DNA of 64,000 nucleotides, from assembly GCF_017377395.1 (NCBI RefSeq), contig NZ_CP061800.1:5105633-5169632 (forward strand), in the 5' to 3' direction. Of this stretch, positions 18,963 to 28,231 are shown piece by piece (positions within the stretch are counted from its first letter, which is position 1; the number at the start of each line of letters is the position of its first letter). This DNA is from Desulfonema magnum. Lineage in GTDB: Bacteria > Desulfobacterota > Desulfobacteria > Desulfobacterales > 4be13. The notes below the pieces were generated by a model. That model was given only the letters and a program-made list of their open reading frames with translations. It made no database searches and was not told the DNA's origin. The position numbers and the translations under genes were made by a program.

Positions 18963-20239
18963 TTTCCGAATATTAACTCATCAAAACAAAAACCTGCGAC
19001 CGTCACGTCATCCTGTCTTTCATTTTCGCCCTGGTAAGCATTAAAAGCCTGAAGAAGCACATCCCGCTGTTTTTCAAAAGGTAATCGTGCATTTTCCTTC
19101 AGCAGATTTCTGAATCGCCTGCTGCCGAACCGGCGGTCCCTCTCCCCCCCGAGCTGATCTGTAAAACCGTCAGTAAAAATATAAAAGGACATATTCTTAT
19201 CAATCGTAATTTTATGATTGGTAAAGTTAAAATTCAAATCAGACCTTTTATAACCAATGCTTTGTCGGTCGCCTTTAATGAAACAGACCTCACCATTATG
19301 AATATAGATCAGGGGAAGTCTTGCTCCGGCAAATGTCAGTGAATAGGCATCCGTTGTCTGTTTTTCTGTTTTCTGATCACTGATTGCGGGTTGAATACTG
19401 AAAATCCCGGCATCCATGCCGTCATCGGAAAGCGCATATCCCGTATCCTGCTGAAGAGACGTTTTGACAATAAAATTCAGCCGCCTGAGGATTTCCGAGG
19501 GATCACGGCATCCCTCGTCTCTTATGATTCTTCGCAGCCCGGAAGAAGCAATCATGGTCATAAAGGCCCCGGGCACACCATGTCCGGTGCAGTCAATGAC
19601 CGCTCCCACGATCCCGTCCTCAAAGGAGTCAAAAAATAAAATATCTCCGCCCAGGATATCTCTTGGCATCCAGATAAAAAAACTGTGAGGAAAATAACAC
19701 TTGACACGGTCCGGATCCGGAAGCAGAGACCGCTGTATCATTTTAGCGTACTGGATACTTTCCATGACCTTCCGATTGGCAGCCTCGGCAGCTTCTTTTG
19801 ATTTCTTCAATTCTGCTTCAGTTTGTTCCAGACGGTGATATGCCAGACTGAGTTCTCGGCTTTTCTGTATGAAAAACTGTTTCTCTTTCTGGGAATAGCG
19901 GGCCGGTTCGACAAGCAATAATTTTCTTTTTCCTGAAAAAATCGCCGTTGCTTCAAGCTCGCAACTGTTCCCCTGATCGTCACTTTCAGCCCATGCGCCT
20001 GATTTTAAAGGTTCTGTATTTTCCGATGTCCAGCAGTCTTCCGCGTCAATCAGAAAATTTTCAAGAAAGGGAGAGTTTTCTTCAGGTCTGAATCTTTTTC
20101 CCGGGACAGCCTGCGGAAAGAAGGGTTTTAAGCATTCCGGAACAGTACCGAGCAGTTGAAAGGACGCGTCATCTCCGCGCTCCGCCACAAGAATATCCAA
20201 AAGATTAAACACATCCGCCAGAAAGGATTCATCCGTCAT
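18950..20239 (-). CDS. SpoIIE/PP2C-type serine phosphatase with N-terminal sensor domain
   Basis: About 429 residues from the ATG at 20239. Residues 1-125 are the same sensor-like module as in the next kinase gene. A short helical linker leads into MESIQYAKMIQRSLLP, the usual entry to RsbU/SpoIIE-type PPM phosphatase domains. Metal-binding acidic residues are expected in DILGGDILFFD, in AVIDCTGHGVPGA and in FTDGFTDQLGG; all three motifs are present. It probably dephosphorylates a Ser/Thr-phosphorylated anti-sigma-antagonist-like protein, but none is encoded nearby. A longer in-frame start at 20356 would overlap the cyclase heavily; 20239 overlaps its stop by 11 bases and fits the shared-domain alignment. 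Confidence 0.86.
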   Translation of the reverse strand: MTDESFLADVFNLLDILVAERGDDASFQLLGTVPECLKPFFPQAVPGKRFRPEENSPFLENFLIDAEDCWTSENTEPLKSGAWAESDDQGNSCELEATAIFSGKRKLLLVEPARYSQKEKQFFIQKSRELSLAYHRLEQTEAELKKSKEAAEAANRKVMESIQYAKMIQRSLLPDPDRVKCYFPHSFFIWMPRDILGGDILFFDSFEDGIVGAVIDCTGHGVPGAFMTMIASSGLRRIIRDEGCRDPSEILRRLNFIVKTSLQQDTGYALSDDGMDAGIFSIQPAISDQKTEKQTTDAYSLTFAGARLPLIYIHNGEVCFIKGDRQSIGYKRSDLNFNFTNHKITIDKNMSFYIFTDGFTDQLGGERDRRFGSRRFRNLLKENARLPFEKQRDVLLQAFNAYQGENERQDDVTVAGFCFDELIFGKCVW

Positions 20240-21257
20240 CTTCAGCAGCCTCATAAGAAAACACCTGTCCGGGCATGTCAGTCCCCTGTAAACTGAGTGT
20301 GGCTTTTGAAAAGTCAGCCTGAAAATCATCTGCCGCCCGGAACGTGTTTTCGTCAATCAGTATCTCATTCGGGCGTGCCTGTTTTTCAAGCTCCGATGCC
20401 AGATTCACATACCGGCCGATAACACTCAGGGTTTTTCTGCGATCCCAGCTTCCAATGATTCCCAGGACCGCCTTCCCTGATGCAATGCCAATTCCGATAT
20501 CAAAAGTATCCTGCTTTTCCCTTTGTCTGACTTTGTTCAGAGATCGTACATTTTTAATCATGCGGAAGCCTGCCTTAACAGACTGAACAGAGGGAGACAC
20601 GCCCGGAAGAATGCCAAAAACCCCCATCACCGCATCTCCCATAATCTTATCTGCCACACCGCCCTCGTCAAGAACAGGCCGGACAATGGCGGTCATATAT
20701 TCATCCAGGGATTTTAACACCCGGACAGGGGATATTTTCTCAGAGTAGGAAGTGAATCCTCGGATATCCGCAAAAAGAACAGAAAGATATTTGCTATCTC
20801 CTGGTTCCTGAAGGGTAAGGTGAAACACTTTTTCACTATTTTTCTTTGCCAGATACTGATTCATCATTTTTAAATGTCTGTCCCTGAAAAGGCGCAACTC
20901 ATTTGCCTCCTGCTGCAAAGCAACCAGATGCGCCTCTTTCAGGGTGGCATCCAGCAAAAGCAGCCAATAATATCCCTGTTCTCCGGAGAAAATATGGACA
21001 TCTGCTGAAATACCGGATTCCATTGTCACACAGGACAGGGACATTTGTTCGTCATCCGGAGGAAAAAGTCCCTCCAGCAGGAGGATGCGTTCTTCCATAT
21101 GTTCCCCTTTTTTAAGGTCAGTAAAGCCATATGCTTCAGGATTGCCGCCCCAGTTCATCAGACGACCATCCTTTTCCAACAGGAAAAAGGCAGGGGAACG
21201 ATCTTTAAAAGAGAGGTTATAAAGATATTCGAGAACTGGCGGAGCAAGGTCTGGCAT
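20229..21257 (-). CDS. Class III adenylate/guanylate cyclase with N-terminal PAS-like domain
   Basis: Nucleotide cyclase of 342 residues. The N-terminal part (about 1-140) looks PAS-like (DRSPAFFLLEKDGRLMNWGG), followed by a helical linker. The catalytic domain starts near residue 165 with VLFADIRGFTSYSE, carrying the first metal aspartate, and continues with DKIMGDAVMGVFG (second aspartate and substrate lysine region), GIGIASGKAVLG and VIGRYVNLASELE, with the transition-state Asn and Arg positions. The product, cAMP or cGMP, cannot be told apart. It lies between the GTPase gene (five bases upstream) and the phosphatase, which suggests one operon. Confidence 0.9.
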   Translation of the reverse strand: MPDLAPPVLEYLYNLSFKDRSPAFFLLEKDGRLMNWGGNPEAYGFTDLKKGEHMEERILLLEGLFPPDDEQMSLSCVTMESGISADVHIFSGEQGYYWLLLLDATLKEAHLVALQQEANELRLFRDRHLKMMNQYLAKKNSEKVFHLTLQEPGDSKYLSVLFADIRGFTSYSEKISPVRVLKSLDEYMTAIVRPVLDEGGVADKIMGDAVMGVFGILPGVSPSVQSVKAGFRMIKNVRSLNKVRQREKQDTFDIGIGIASGKAVLGIIGSWDRRKTLSVIGRYVNLASELEKQARPNEILIDENTFRAADDFQADFSKATLSLQGTDMPGQVFSYEAAEDDG

Positions 21258-21262
21258 TTTTT

Positions 21263-21760
21263 TTATCCTTCTAACATTTTATTGGCAAGTAACAGGAAAG
21301 CGTCTTCCACGCCTGTTCCTGTTTTTGCGCTTGTTCTGAGTACGGTCAGACCGTCTTCTGACAACTGATCAATGATTTCATCATCAATCTCCCACTCATC
21401 TTCAAGGTCTGACTTGTTGAAAAGCAAAATAAACGGAACGTTGCCGATGTTTTCCTCAACCCTTTCCCGCAACTCCAAAGCAGTATTCAGCGTGGACCTG
21501 CGGGTTCCGTCCACCACTAAAAAATAGCCGGAAGCACCTCTGATATAAGACATTTGCACTTTTTGGAAATTGTCTTCTCCGTATATGTCCCACAAAAGGA
21601 GGTTCACTTCCTGTCCGTTCACTGAAATTGTTTTTTTATCAATCTTTACGCCCACAGTGGTCAGGTATTTGTCAGAAAACATACTTTTTACAAATCGCTG
21701 TACAAGACTGGTTTTTCCTACTGAAAAGGCCCCCAGCATACAGATTTTTTTCTTAATCAT
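21263..21760 (-). CDS. Small Ras/Rab-like GTPase
   Basis: A 165-residue bacterial small GTPase. P-loop GAFSVGKTS is at residues 10-18; the switch I threonine is in YLTTVGVKI. G3 is WDIYGEDN, departing from the DTAGQE of Ras/Rab proteins (Tyr and Asp replace Ala and Gln-like positions). G4 is FNKSDL and G5 TSAKTG. Hence nucleotide binding looks intact while hydrolysis or effector switching may differ. It sits directly between the OmpA-domain gene (six bases) and the cyclase gene (five bases). Bacterial members often act with membrane-anchored partners; here the OmpA-like protein is the obvious candidate. Confidence 0.88.
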   Translation of the reverse strand: MIKKKICMLGAFSVGKTSLVQRFVKSMFSDKYLTTVGVKIDKKTISVNGQEVNLLLWDIYGEDNFQKVQMSYIRGASGYFLVVDGTRRSTLNTALELRERVEENIGNVPFILLFNKSDLEDEWEIDDEIIDQLSEDGLTVLRTSAKTGTGVEDAFLLLANKMLEG

Positions 21761-21766
21761 AAATTT

Positions 21767-23695
21767 TTATCCCCAGTTTGGTGGCAGGAGAGTTTCCTCT
21801 TCATTTTCGGTTTCTTCAGGTGAGGAATCCGGTTGAGCTTCACTCACCCCGTTTTTTTTATCAGATGGGTCAGATTCAGCTTTATCAGCCCCGCTTCTGT
21901 CCTCAGGTGAGATATTCTCTGATTCGTCAGATCTGGTTTCTTCAGAGTCAATAATTACCCTGAAGCTTACACAACGGTTAAATTCTCTGTCTGCTTCCGA
22001 AATTTCTTCTTTCAAAGGTTCCTCTGCTCCCACACCTTTTGATATAAACATCTCTGCGTTAAAGCCCTTTGAAACCAGGATGGAAAATAATTCATCAGCC
22101 CGCTTTTTGCTGATTTCCAGATTTCTCTCATCAGAGCCTACGCTGTCTGTATGACCGATAATTTCAATACGGACAGGTTTGTCAAAAATTTGCACCAGAT
22201 CAGAAATATTCTTAACATCTTTAACCAGTTCATCCACTGCATCTTTCTGATCAGATTTGACTGTTACAGAAACCCTGTCGAAAAAAAACAATGTGTTTTC
22301 AATTTTTTCGCTGATGATTTCAATTTGTTTCAGGTCAAGATCAATGACATTGTCACTTCGGAACCCTAAAATACCGGGAATTGTCTCCGACAATTTCTCA
22401 GATTCGATAATCCACTGATGGGAAGCTTTTCCTTCAGCCCAAAGAATGCCATCCTTTAGTTCAAATGTTATGGTTTCCGGAGGTCTGAGAACACTGCTGA
22501 TCCGCCGGATAATGAATGTCGGGTGGGATGAATGGTAAAGCTCCCAGTTGAATTTTACGCTGCCGGGTTTAATCTTCGCCTCTTTTAAAATTTCCACAGG
22601 ATCAGCAGCCAGCGTATCCCTAAGCCCGAAAACATGATATTTGCCGGACTGTTTTTCTGTTTCAGTAATGACAATGCCCGGTTCCTCATGTAATCTGTCC
22701 AAATAATCTCTCCAACGCATATAGTCCCGAACAGAAAAAAAAGACCAGGTCCCGAGGCAGAGCATCACGAGTCCTAAAAATCCCCATAACACATAAGGAT
22801 TTTTTTCTTTTGCCTTAAACTGACTTTTAAGACAGTCTGAAAGGCGGTCTTTTGTGGGTTCAAACGGAGCCGTGTCCCCGTTAAAAGACCTGAGATTGTC
22901 AAGTTGCTCAAAATGTATGGCATCCAGAGTCTCACGCAGGAGCGACGGAAACTCGGCCGGCGCGTTTCCCCAGACAACCGCGGCCAGCACAGCCTGGGAA
23001 CTCTGTTCAATCCATACGCTGCGGTCCCCGAACTGTAAGTTTTCAAGGGTGTCATCCTGTCCCGCGCCAAAAGAATCCCGGACAAAATCCTGAATGGCCG
23101 TGAGCATGGCAGAGACCATATCCGGGTCCTGGGCCACGGCCTCTTCTGTCACCACATTCTGAAGCACCAGTCCGGTCTCTTTGTGAATCAGAAAAAGCTG
23201 TTCAACCTGATACACGAGGGAATGAAGCAGGGCCACCTCGCCAAAAGGCTTTTTGGTCTTAAACGCTTCAAACCGCCACTTCAGCCCCCGCATGGAAAGA
23301 CCGTGTTCAAGCGTGGCGCTGAAGGTCTGGATCATTTCTTTAATCAGGGAGGTAATGGCTCTCTTAATCGCAGGCAGCATCACCGGCACAAGCGTATCCA
23401 CAAGATTCGCGGGATTTTTTTTCACAGACGCTTTGATGGCTTCCTCAGTCACAGACTCCATTGCAGTGACGATCTGTTTATCCCGGGACGAACGGATCAT
23501 AATGGCTTCAGGCAGAATCCTGCTGACTTCCTCAGGGTTAAGGGTCTGATCTTTCAGGAGTTCCCGAATCTCATCAAACTGGGACTGCAAGGGACCTACC
23601 AGCAGTTTGCGAAGTTCCTCCACAGGATCATCAGCTTTTATGCGCTGCTCTTCCGAAGTTTTTCCGGAAATTTTACCGGTGAATAAGTTTCTCAT
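21767..23695 (-). CDS. OmpA-C-terminal-domain protein with large cytoplasmic N-terminal region
   Basis: A 642-residue protein. About 300 N-terminal residues form a largely helical, hydrophilic domain without a signal peptide. One membrane helix follows near residues 305-325 (VLWGFLGLVMLCLGTWSFF). A periplasmic portion ends in an OmpA/MotB-type peptidoglycan-binding domain (about 500-600) with IEIIGHTDSVGSDERNLEIS and the helix KKRADELFSILV. The last 45 residues are acidic and Ser/Glu-rich. The topology suggests an inner-membrane protein tethered to peptidoglycan, with the cytoplasmic domain facing the GTPase encoded next (six-base gap). Not recognised as a named family. Confidence 0.75.
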   Translation of the reverse strand: MRNLFTGKISGKTSEEQRIKADDPVEELRKLLVGPLQSQFDEIRELLKDQTLNPEEVSRILPEAIMIRSSRDKQIVTAMESVTEEAIKASVKKNPANLVDTLVPVMLPAIKRAITSLIKEMIQTFSATLEHGLSMRGLKWRFEAFKTKKPFGEVALLHSLVYQVEQLFLIHKETGLVLQNVVTEEAVAQDPDMVSAMLTAIQDFVRDSFGAGQDDTLENLQFGDRSVWIEQSSQAVLAAVVWGNAPAEFPSLLRETLDAIHFEQLDNLRSFNGDTAPFEPTKDRLSDCLKSQFKAKEKNPYVLWGFLGLVMLCLGTWSFFSVRDYMRWRDYLDRLHEEPGIVITETEKQSGKYHVFGLRDTLAADPVEILKEAKIKPGSVKFNWELYHSSHPTFIIRRISSVLRPPETITFELKDGILWAEGKASHQWIIESEKLSETIPGILGFRSDNVIDLDLKQIEIISEKIENTLFFFDRVSVTVKSDQKDAVDELVKDVKNISDLVQIFDKPVRIEIIGHTDSVGSDERNLEISKKRADELFSILVSKGFNAEMFISKGVGAEEPLKEEISEADREFNRCVSFRVIIDSEETRSDESENISPEDRSGADKAESDPSDKKNGVSEAQPDSSPEETENEEETLLPPNWG

Positions 23696-23753
23696 TATAT
23701 AATTCGTCTAAAGTAGTATAATTCGTCTAAATCGCCATGCCTGTTGCTGATTT

Positions 23754-24443
23754 TTATGCTTTGTCATTGTTAATGCGCATTCCCAGCTCTGTAAAAAAAT
23801 CGGCAAGAGCAGAACGATCAACCTTGGTCATGCGAAGTTCCTGAACGACTTTTTCAATGAGCGAGGCGGTTTCTTCGTATCTTTGCCGGATATCATTGCG
23901 CAAACTCTGAGACTGTTCCGAAATCTGCTGCTGTAATTCCTTTGAATTCCTGCCAAAGTCATCATTGAGCCTGTCAAGCCGCATTCTCAATGAGCGGGTC
24001 ACATCTTTAAACTGTCTTTCAGCATCCCTGACAGATTCGGAACGGGCATTTTCTTCAGCCAGCAGGCGGTCTTCCAATGAGCGATTTATATCTTTGAGCT
24101 GTCTTTCAATATTTCTGAAAGACTCTGTCCGTGCGTGCTGTTCGGTTCTTACTTGGTCCTTTAGGGATTCGAGTTCTTTGTTAATAATTTTTTCAAGTGA
24201 GTCAAAATTTTCCCTTGCCTCGCTTTTTGAAACCGTCATTTCCTTAAACATGCGTTCTTCCAGCCGGGAAAACCTTTTTTCGTAATCCTGCATCTGGCCG
24301 CCAAAAATAAGCTCTCTGATCTTATCTATGTTTTCAGCAGGTTCTGTGTCCGTGCCCGGGGAGGGAGACGCGTCCTCTGATTTATCAGATTTTGTTTTTT
24401 CAAATGAAATCAGTGTTTTTTCCGCTTCTTCAGATTTGCTCAT
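23754..24443 (-). CDS. Coiled-coil protein of unknown function
   Basis: About 229 residues, mostly charged heptad-like helix from residue 60 onward, with two internal near-repeats (SFRNIERQLKDINRSLEDRL and SVRDAERQFKDVTRSLRMRL). No catalytic motif. The ATG at 24443 is preceded by AAGGAG at eleven bases; an in-frame ATG at 24560 would add 39 residues that look protein-like but has a poor ribosome site. It lies 58 bases upstream of the OmpA-domain gene on the same strand, and that gap contains two copies of TATAATTCGTCTAAA. A likely structural partner in the same operon. Confidence 0.7.
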   Translation of the reverse strand: MSKSEEAEKTLISFEKTKSDKSEDASPSPGTDTEPAENIDKIRELIFGGQMQDYEKRFSRLEERMFKEMTVSKSEARENFDSLEKIINKELESLKDQVRTEQHARTESFRNIERQLKDINRSLEDRLLAEENARSESVRDAERQFKDVTRSLRMRLDRLNDDFGRNSKELQQQISEQSQSLRNDIRQRYEETASLIEKVVQELRMTKVDRSALADFFTELGMRINNDKA

Positions 24444-24724
24444 TATTTCTTTTTCTCCTTCGGTTATAAAAATTTTACCTTGTTTATTGGCTACGAGCCT
24501 CGTAGATGATTTTCTGTTCACATATAAAAGGGGAGTATCTTTTTTTTCAGACAGGTTCATAGCAACACGCCTTACAGAATATAAATCTCAGCAATACAGA
24601 TGCGGAGTCATTTTTCATTTTACTGATATTATTGATGAAACCCAAATTTTTTAGAATTGCATAACGTATGTTATTTATTTCAAAAACAATTTTTTTGCAA
24701 GTTTTTTTTCCATTAAAAAATAAA

Positions 24725-24812
24725 GTCAGGTGTTCGGTGTCAGGTGTTAAGGTGTTAGGTGTTAGGTGTTAGGTGTTAAGGTGTTAAGTGTTCGGTGTTC
24801 GGTGTTAGGAAA
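24725..24812. repeat. AGGTGTTAGGTGTTA tandem repeat
   Basis: Reverse orientation of the TAACACCT motif at 2773-2825 and 52142-52205. It occupies part of the gap (24561-25028) between the divergent coiled-coil gene and pyruvate kinase. The rest of the gap is AT-rich without a clear gene. Confidence 0.75.
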
Positions 24813-25028
24813 TAACCCTGAAGCTTGTATTGGTTATTATAACCATGCAGAAACAGCATCCTAATACCTCCTCTTACAGATCACAACTGATTTCGGGCAT
24901 CTGCAATAGAAAAAAATAAATGTATTGAAAAAAAATGAAACATCATGTAAAAGATGTTTTTTCATAAACAGCGCATACGGTAAATTATTTTTGAAAATTT
25001 AAACGCTTAACGATATTAGAAAAAGATC

Positions 25029-26432
25029 ATGCCAAAAACAAAAATAATCTGCACCATCGGCCCTTCGAGCGGAACATCCGAAATTATCCGGGAGCTTATC
25101 ATTCATGGTATGAATGTTGCCAGACTGAATTTTTCCCACGGTACCCATGAGGAACACAAGGAAAAAATCAATATTATTCGGGCGATTTCCAAAGAACTGA
25201 ACAAGCCGGTTGCGATTTTACAGGACCTTTGCGGGCCAAAAATCAGAGTGGGTAATATTTGTGAGCCGGGCATACGTCTTGAGCCGGGACAGACCTTTAT
25301 TTTAACCAATCAGGCAATTCAGTCTGATCATAGGCGGGTTTCTGTTTCCTACGAGAATCTTCCGTCAGAGGTCAGGCCGGAAGACAGGATACTCTTAGCT
25401 GATGGCGTAATGGAACTGCTTGTAAAAAAAACAACTCCCACTGAAATTTATTGCGAGGTGATCACAGGCGGGATACTTACTTCACACAAAGGAATTAATC
25501 TTCCCACCGGCTCTGTCAAGGCAGATGCCATGACAGACAAGGACAAAGCCGATCTTCTTTTTGGTCTGAAGAATGACGTGGATTATGTGGCACTTTCATT
25601 TGTAAAAACAGCAGAAGATATTTTAAAGTTAAAAAATATTATCAGAAAAGAGAATAAACAGACTCCTGTTGTTGCAAAGATCGAAAAACATGAGGCATTG
25701 GACAATATCGAAGAAATTATGTCAGCGTCTGACGGCATCATGGTGGCCCGGGGGGACCTGGGCGTGGAAATCCCTCTGGAAAATGTTCCCGGAATACAGA
25801 AACAGCTGGTTAAAAAGGCCAACATCATGGGAAAACCTGTCATCATTGCCACCCAGATGCTTCGTTCCATGGTAAATTCGGTTCGTCCCACACGGGCTGA
25901 GGCAACTGATGTGGCAAACGCTGTTCTGGACGGGGCAGACGCGGTCATGCTTTCCGAAGAGACTGCAAGCGGAAATTTCCCGGTCCAAGCTGTCCGTTTT
26001 ATGGTCCGTATCGCTGAAAACGCGGAAAAAAATTTTCCCCATGCCAGATATTTGCGGTTTACACCTGAAAAGAATGTGGCAGAATCTGTGGCGCATGCGT
26101 CCTGTGTCTTATCGGATCATCTGAATGCCGCGGCAATTGTTGCCACCACGCGGTCAGGTTTCACAGCCATGCAGATTTCACGTTTCAGGCCCAAAACCAA
26201 AATTATTGCCCTGTCCCCTGAGAAAAGGACCATACGCCAGCTTGCGCTGTACTGGGGCTGTTTTCCCAGTTTTGTCCCAGAAACCGGAAATACGGATGAG
26301 CGTATTGAAAAAGCTGCTGTGTCAGCAATTGAAACCGGAAAAGTTTCAAAAGGTGATCTCATCGTAATCACAACAGGGCATCCGGTGTGGGCCGCGGGTA
26401 CCACCAACATGATGCGGGTCAAACGGCTCTGA
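25029..26432 (+). CDS. pyk: Pyruvate kinase
   Basis: Final glycolytic enzyme: phosphoenolpyruvate plus ADP gives pyruvate plus ATP. The 467-residue cytoplasmic protein starts with KTKIICTIGPSS and NVARLNFSHG (substrate-binding Arg and K+ ligands), has a B domain (about 70-170), the catalytic lysine and metal site in VVAKIEKHEAL and MVARGDLGVEIP, the STOP-like ATQMLRSM and RPTRAEATDVANAVLDG, and the allosteric C domain with ATTRSGFTA. A full-length family member, monocistronic as far as can be seen. Confidence 0.97.
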   Translation: MPKTKIICTIGPSSGTSEIIRELIIHGMNVARLNFSHGTHEEHKEKINIIRAISKELNKPVAILQDLCGPKIRVGNICEPGIRLEPGQTFILTNQAIQSDHRRVSVSYENLPSEVRPEDRILLADGVMELLVKKTTPTEIYCEVITGGILTSHKGINLPTGSVKADAMTDKDKADLLFGLKNDVDYVALSFVKTAEDILKLKNIIRKENKQTPVVAKIEKHEALDNIEEIMSASDGIMVARGDLGVEIPLENVPGIQKQLVKKANIMGKPVIIATQMLRSMVNSVRPTRAEATDVANAVLDGADAVMLSEETASGNFPVQAVRFMVRIAENAEKNFPHARYLRFTPEKNVAESVAHASCVLSDHLNAAAIVATTRSGFTAMQISRFRPKTKIIALSPEKRTIRQLALYWGCFPSFVPETGNTDERIEKAAVSAIETGKVSKGDLIVITTGHPVWAAGTTNMMRVKRL

Positions 26433-26460
26433 GCAAAAAAAATTCGGAAAAGACTTTTTT

Positions 26461-26541
26461 CAGTTGGTAGTTCAGCGTTTAGGCGGTATGAGACCGCCTA
26501 AACGCTGAACTACCAACTGGTGCGGAACTACCAACCGTATA
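26461..26541. repeat. Dispersed palindrome, GTTTAGGCGGT family, copy 1
   Basis: Near-perfect inverted repeat: AGTTCAGCGTTTAGGCGG mirrored as CCGCCTAAACGCTGAACT. It lies about 30 bases after the pyruvate kinase stop, with no T-run following, so a plain terminator is unlikely. Related copies are at 33530-33581 and 62847-62940. The remaining gap (26542-26860) has an inverted CAAGCTCAGGACCCG/GTTCCCTGAGCCTG pair at 26701-26774. Confidence 0.8.
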
Positions 26542-26860
26542 TTCATTTTTAAAAATTGTCTGACAAGTATATTGCAAAAAAAAATTAAAATATTTCAGTT
26601 GTAACATCGGTCAGGAAGTTATAACTATCTGAAATCACTAAGACTGAATTTGGGCTGTCTGAATCAGCCAGTTTTAGTTGCCTGCTTTCTGTGCAGTCTT
26701 CCCCTTTGACAAGCTCAGGACCCGGGTTTTGGCGTTGTTTGGTCATACGCGGTTCCCTGAGCCTGTCGAGGGGAAAGAACAGCATCGGCAAAAAAATAAT
26801 CGCAAAAAGTGAAATTTTCAAACGGTTCAGACAACATCATAACAGGAAGGGATCGTATCA

Positions 26861-28189
26861 GTGAAAATTCTGAAAAAAACAAGGTACATGCTTTTTTGGT
26901 GTGCCATATTATCAATATTCCATTACCCGGCCGCATCTGTGGCAAAAAGCACTTCATTTCATAGTACCGCGCTGAAACCCGGAAAGGTTGAGATGGGAAT
27001 AAACCAGCGCTTCCGATATGAATATCTGGACGAGTTTAACATCAAAAAATATGGAACCGGCCATGATGATAATGTCCTGCTCAGTCGTACACAACCGTAC
27101 CTGCGCTACACCATTTCCCGGGGACCGTCTGTTTTTCTTCAGGGACAGGATTCCCGTTTTTGGTTTTCCGATGACATTGATAAGGAAGATTATATTCAGG
27201 GATGCCCTTACTATAATGAATTTGATCTTCATCAGGCTTACCTTGAATGGCGAACCATCGCTGAAACACCATTTGGTTTCAAGGCTGGCCGGCAATCCGT
27301 CGGATACGGGGATACTCGGATTTTCGGCCCCGGAGGCTGGGGCAATGTGGGACGTCATCTTTGGGATGCCGGTATTGTGTATTATGAAACAAAAAATATA
27401 AAATTTGATTTTATTTATGGCAAGAAAATTTTTTATGACTGGGACAGATTTGATGAGGATCATTATGATTATCACGCTTATGGTATGTATGTTCAGACAA
27501 AGCCTCTGACTGACCATACCCTTGATTTTTTTTATGCGGTCAAAGACAGTGACAGCGGTATAAGTGAGGATGATGAATTTACCGTTCAGACAGCCGGATT
27601 TTACGGAAAAGGCAAATGGCATCAGTTCGACTATAATGCAACCGCCGCGTACCAATTCGGAGATGATGGGAAAGACGATATTGCAGCATATATGATGCAT
27701 GCCGAGGTGGGATTTACAACAGCCCTTCGTTTCAAACCCCGCCTGGCAGCAGGATATACCATCGGATCCGGAGATGAAGATCCGAATGACGATGATCAGG
27801 GAACCTATGACGGGGTTTTCGGCGGGGTTGCAAAATATTACGGCCGAATGAATCTGTTTTCCGGCTCGAATCTGACGAACTGGCAAACCAGTATTGCTGT
27901 CAAACTGTACAAAGGCTTTTCCATTTGCGTGGATTATCACTGGTTTCGTCTGGCTGAAAAAAAGGATGCCTGGTATTACTGCAATAACAAGGTGATGCGT
28001 AAAGATGAGACTGGTGATTCCGGATCGGATCTGGGAGAAGAGCTGGATATGGTTTGCAAATACAAAATAAATTCTCATCTGAAACTGATGGCCGGGTATG
28101 CCTGTTTTTTTCCCGGATATTTTGTTGAAAACACCGGAACGGCTGAAGATGCCCACTGGGCATTCACCCAAGTCATATTTTCATTTTAA
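26861..28189 (+). CDS. Outer-membrane porin, alginate-export-like beta-barrel
   Basis: A 442-residue beta-barrel precursor: a signal peptide of about 29 residues (basic start, hydrophobic core, ASVAKS cleavage region), alternating strands throughout and a terminal aromatic F typical of outer-membrane insertion. The arrangement FKAGRQSVGYGDTRIFG and WDAGIVYYETKNIKFDFIYGKK resembles alginate-export (AlgE-like) porins, a broad family that does not prove alginate transport. The start is GTG with GGAAGG upstream. Flanking genes are unrelated, so the substrate is unknown. Confidence 0.78.
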   Translation: MKILKKTRYMLFWCAILSIFHYPAASVAKSTSFHSTALKPGKVEMGINQRFRYEYLDEFNIKKYGTGHDDNVLLSRTQPYLRYTISRGPSVFLQGQDSRFWFSDDIDKEDYIQGCPYYNEFDLHQAYLEWRTIAETPFGFKAGRQSVGYGDTRIFGPGGWGNVGRHLWDAGIVYYETKNIKFDFIYGKKIFYDWDRFDEDHYDYHAYGMYVQTKPLTDHTLDFFYAVKDSDSGISEDDEFTVQTAGFYGKGKWHQFDYNATAAYQFGDDGKDDIAAYMMHAEVGFTTALRFKPRLAAGYTIGSGDEDPNDDDQGTYDGVFGGVAKYYGRMNLFSGSNLTNWQTSIAVKLYKGFSICVDYHWFRLAEKKDAWYYCNNKVMRKDETGDSGSDLGEELDMVCKYKINSHLKLMAGYACFFPGYFVENTGTAEDAHWAFTQVIFSF

Positions 28190-28205
28190 TCCGTGAAAGA
28201 ATATG

Positions 28206-28231
28206 CTGATTATAACGGATTTAGGAGAGGC
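28206..28231. repeat. Solo copy of the CTGATTATAACGGATTTAG terminus
   Basis: One copy of the end repeat that bounds the elements at 10955-11205 and 49116-49395; no inverted partner is found nearby in the 28190-28462 gap. Confidence 0.75.

Noticed and set aside
26461..26541. Terminator after pyruvate kinase
   Set aside because: The palindrome lacks a T-run and occurs as a family at other sites.
26954..28171. 405-codon frame antisense to the porin
   Set aside because: Opposite to a well-supported beta-barrel gene; no motif or ribosome site.
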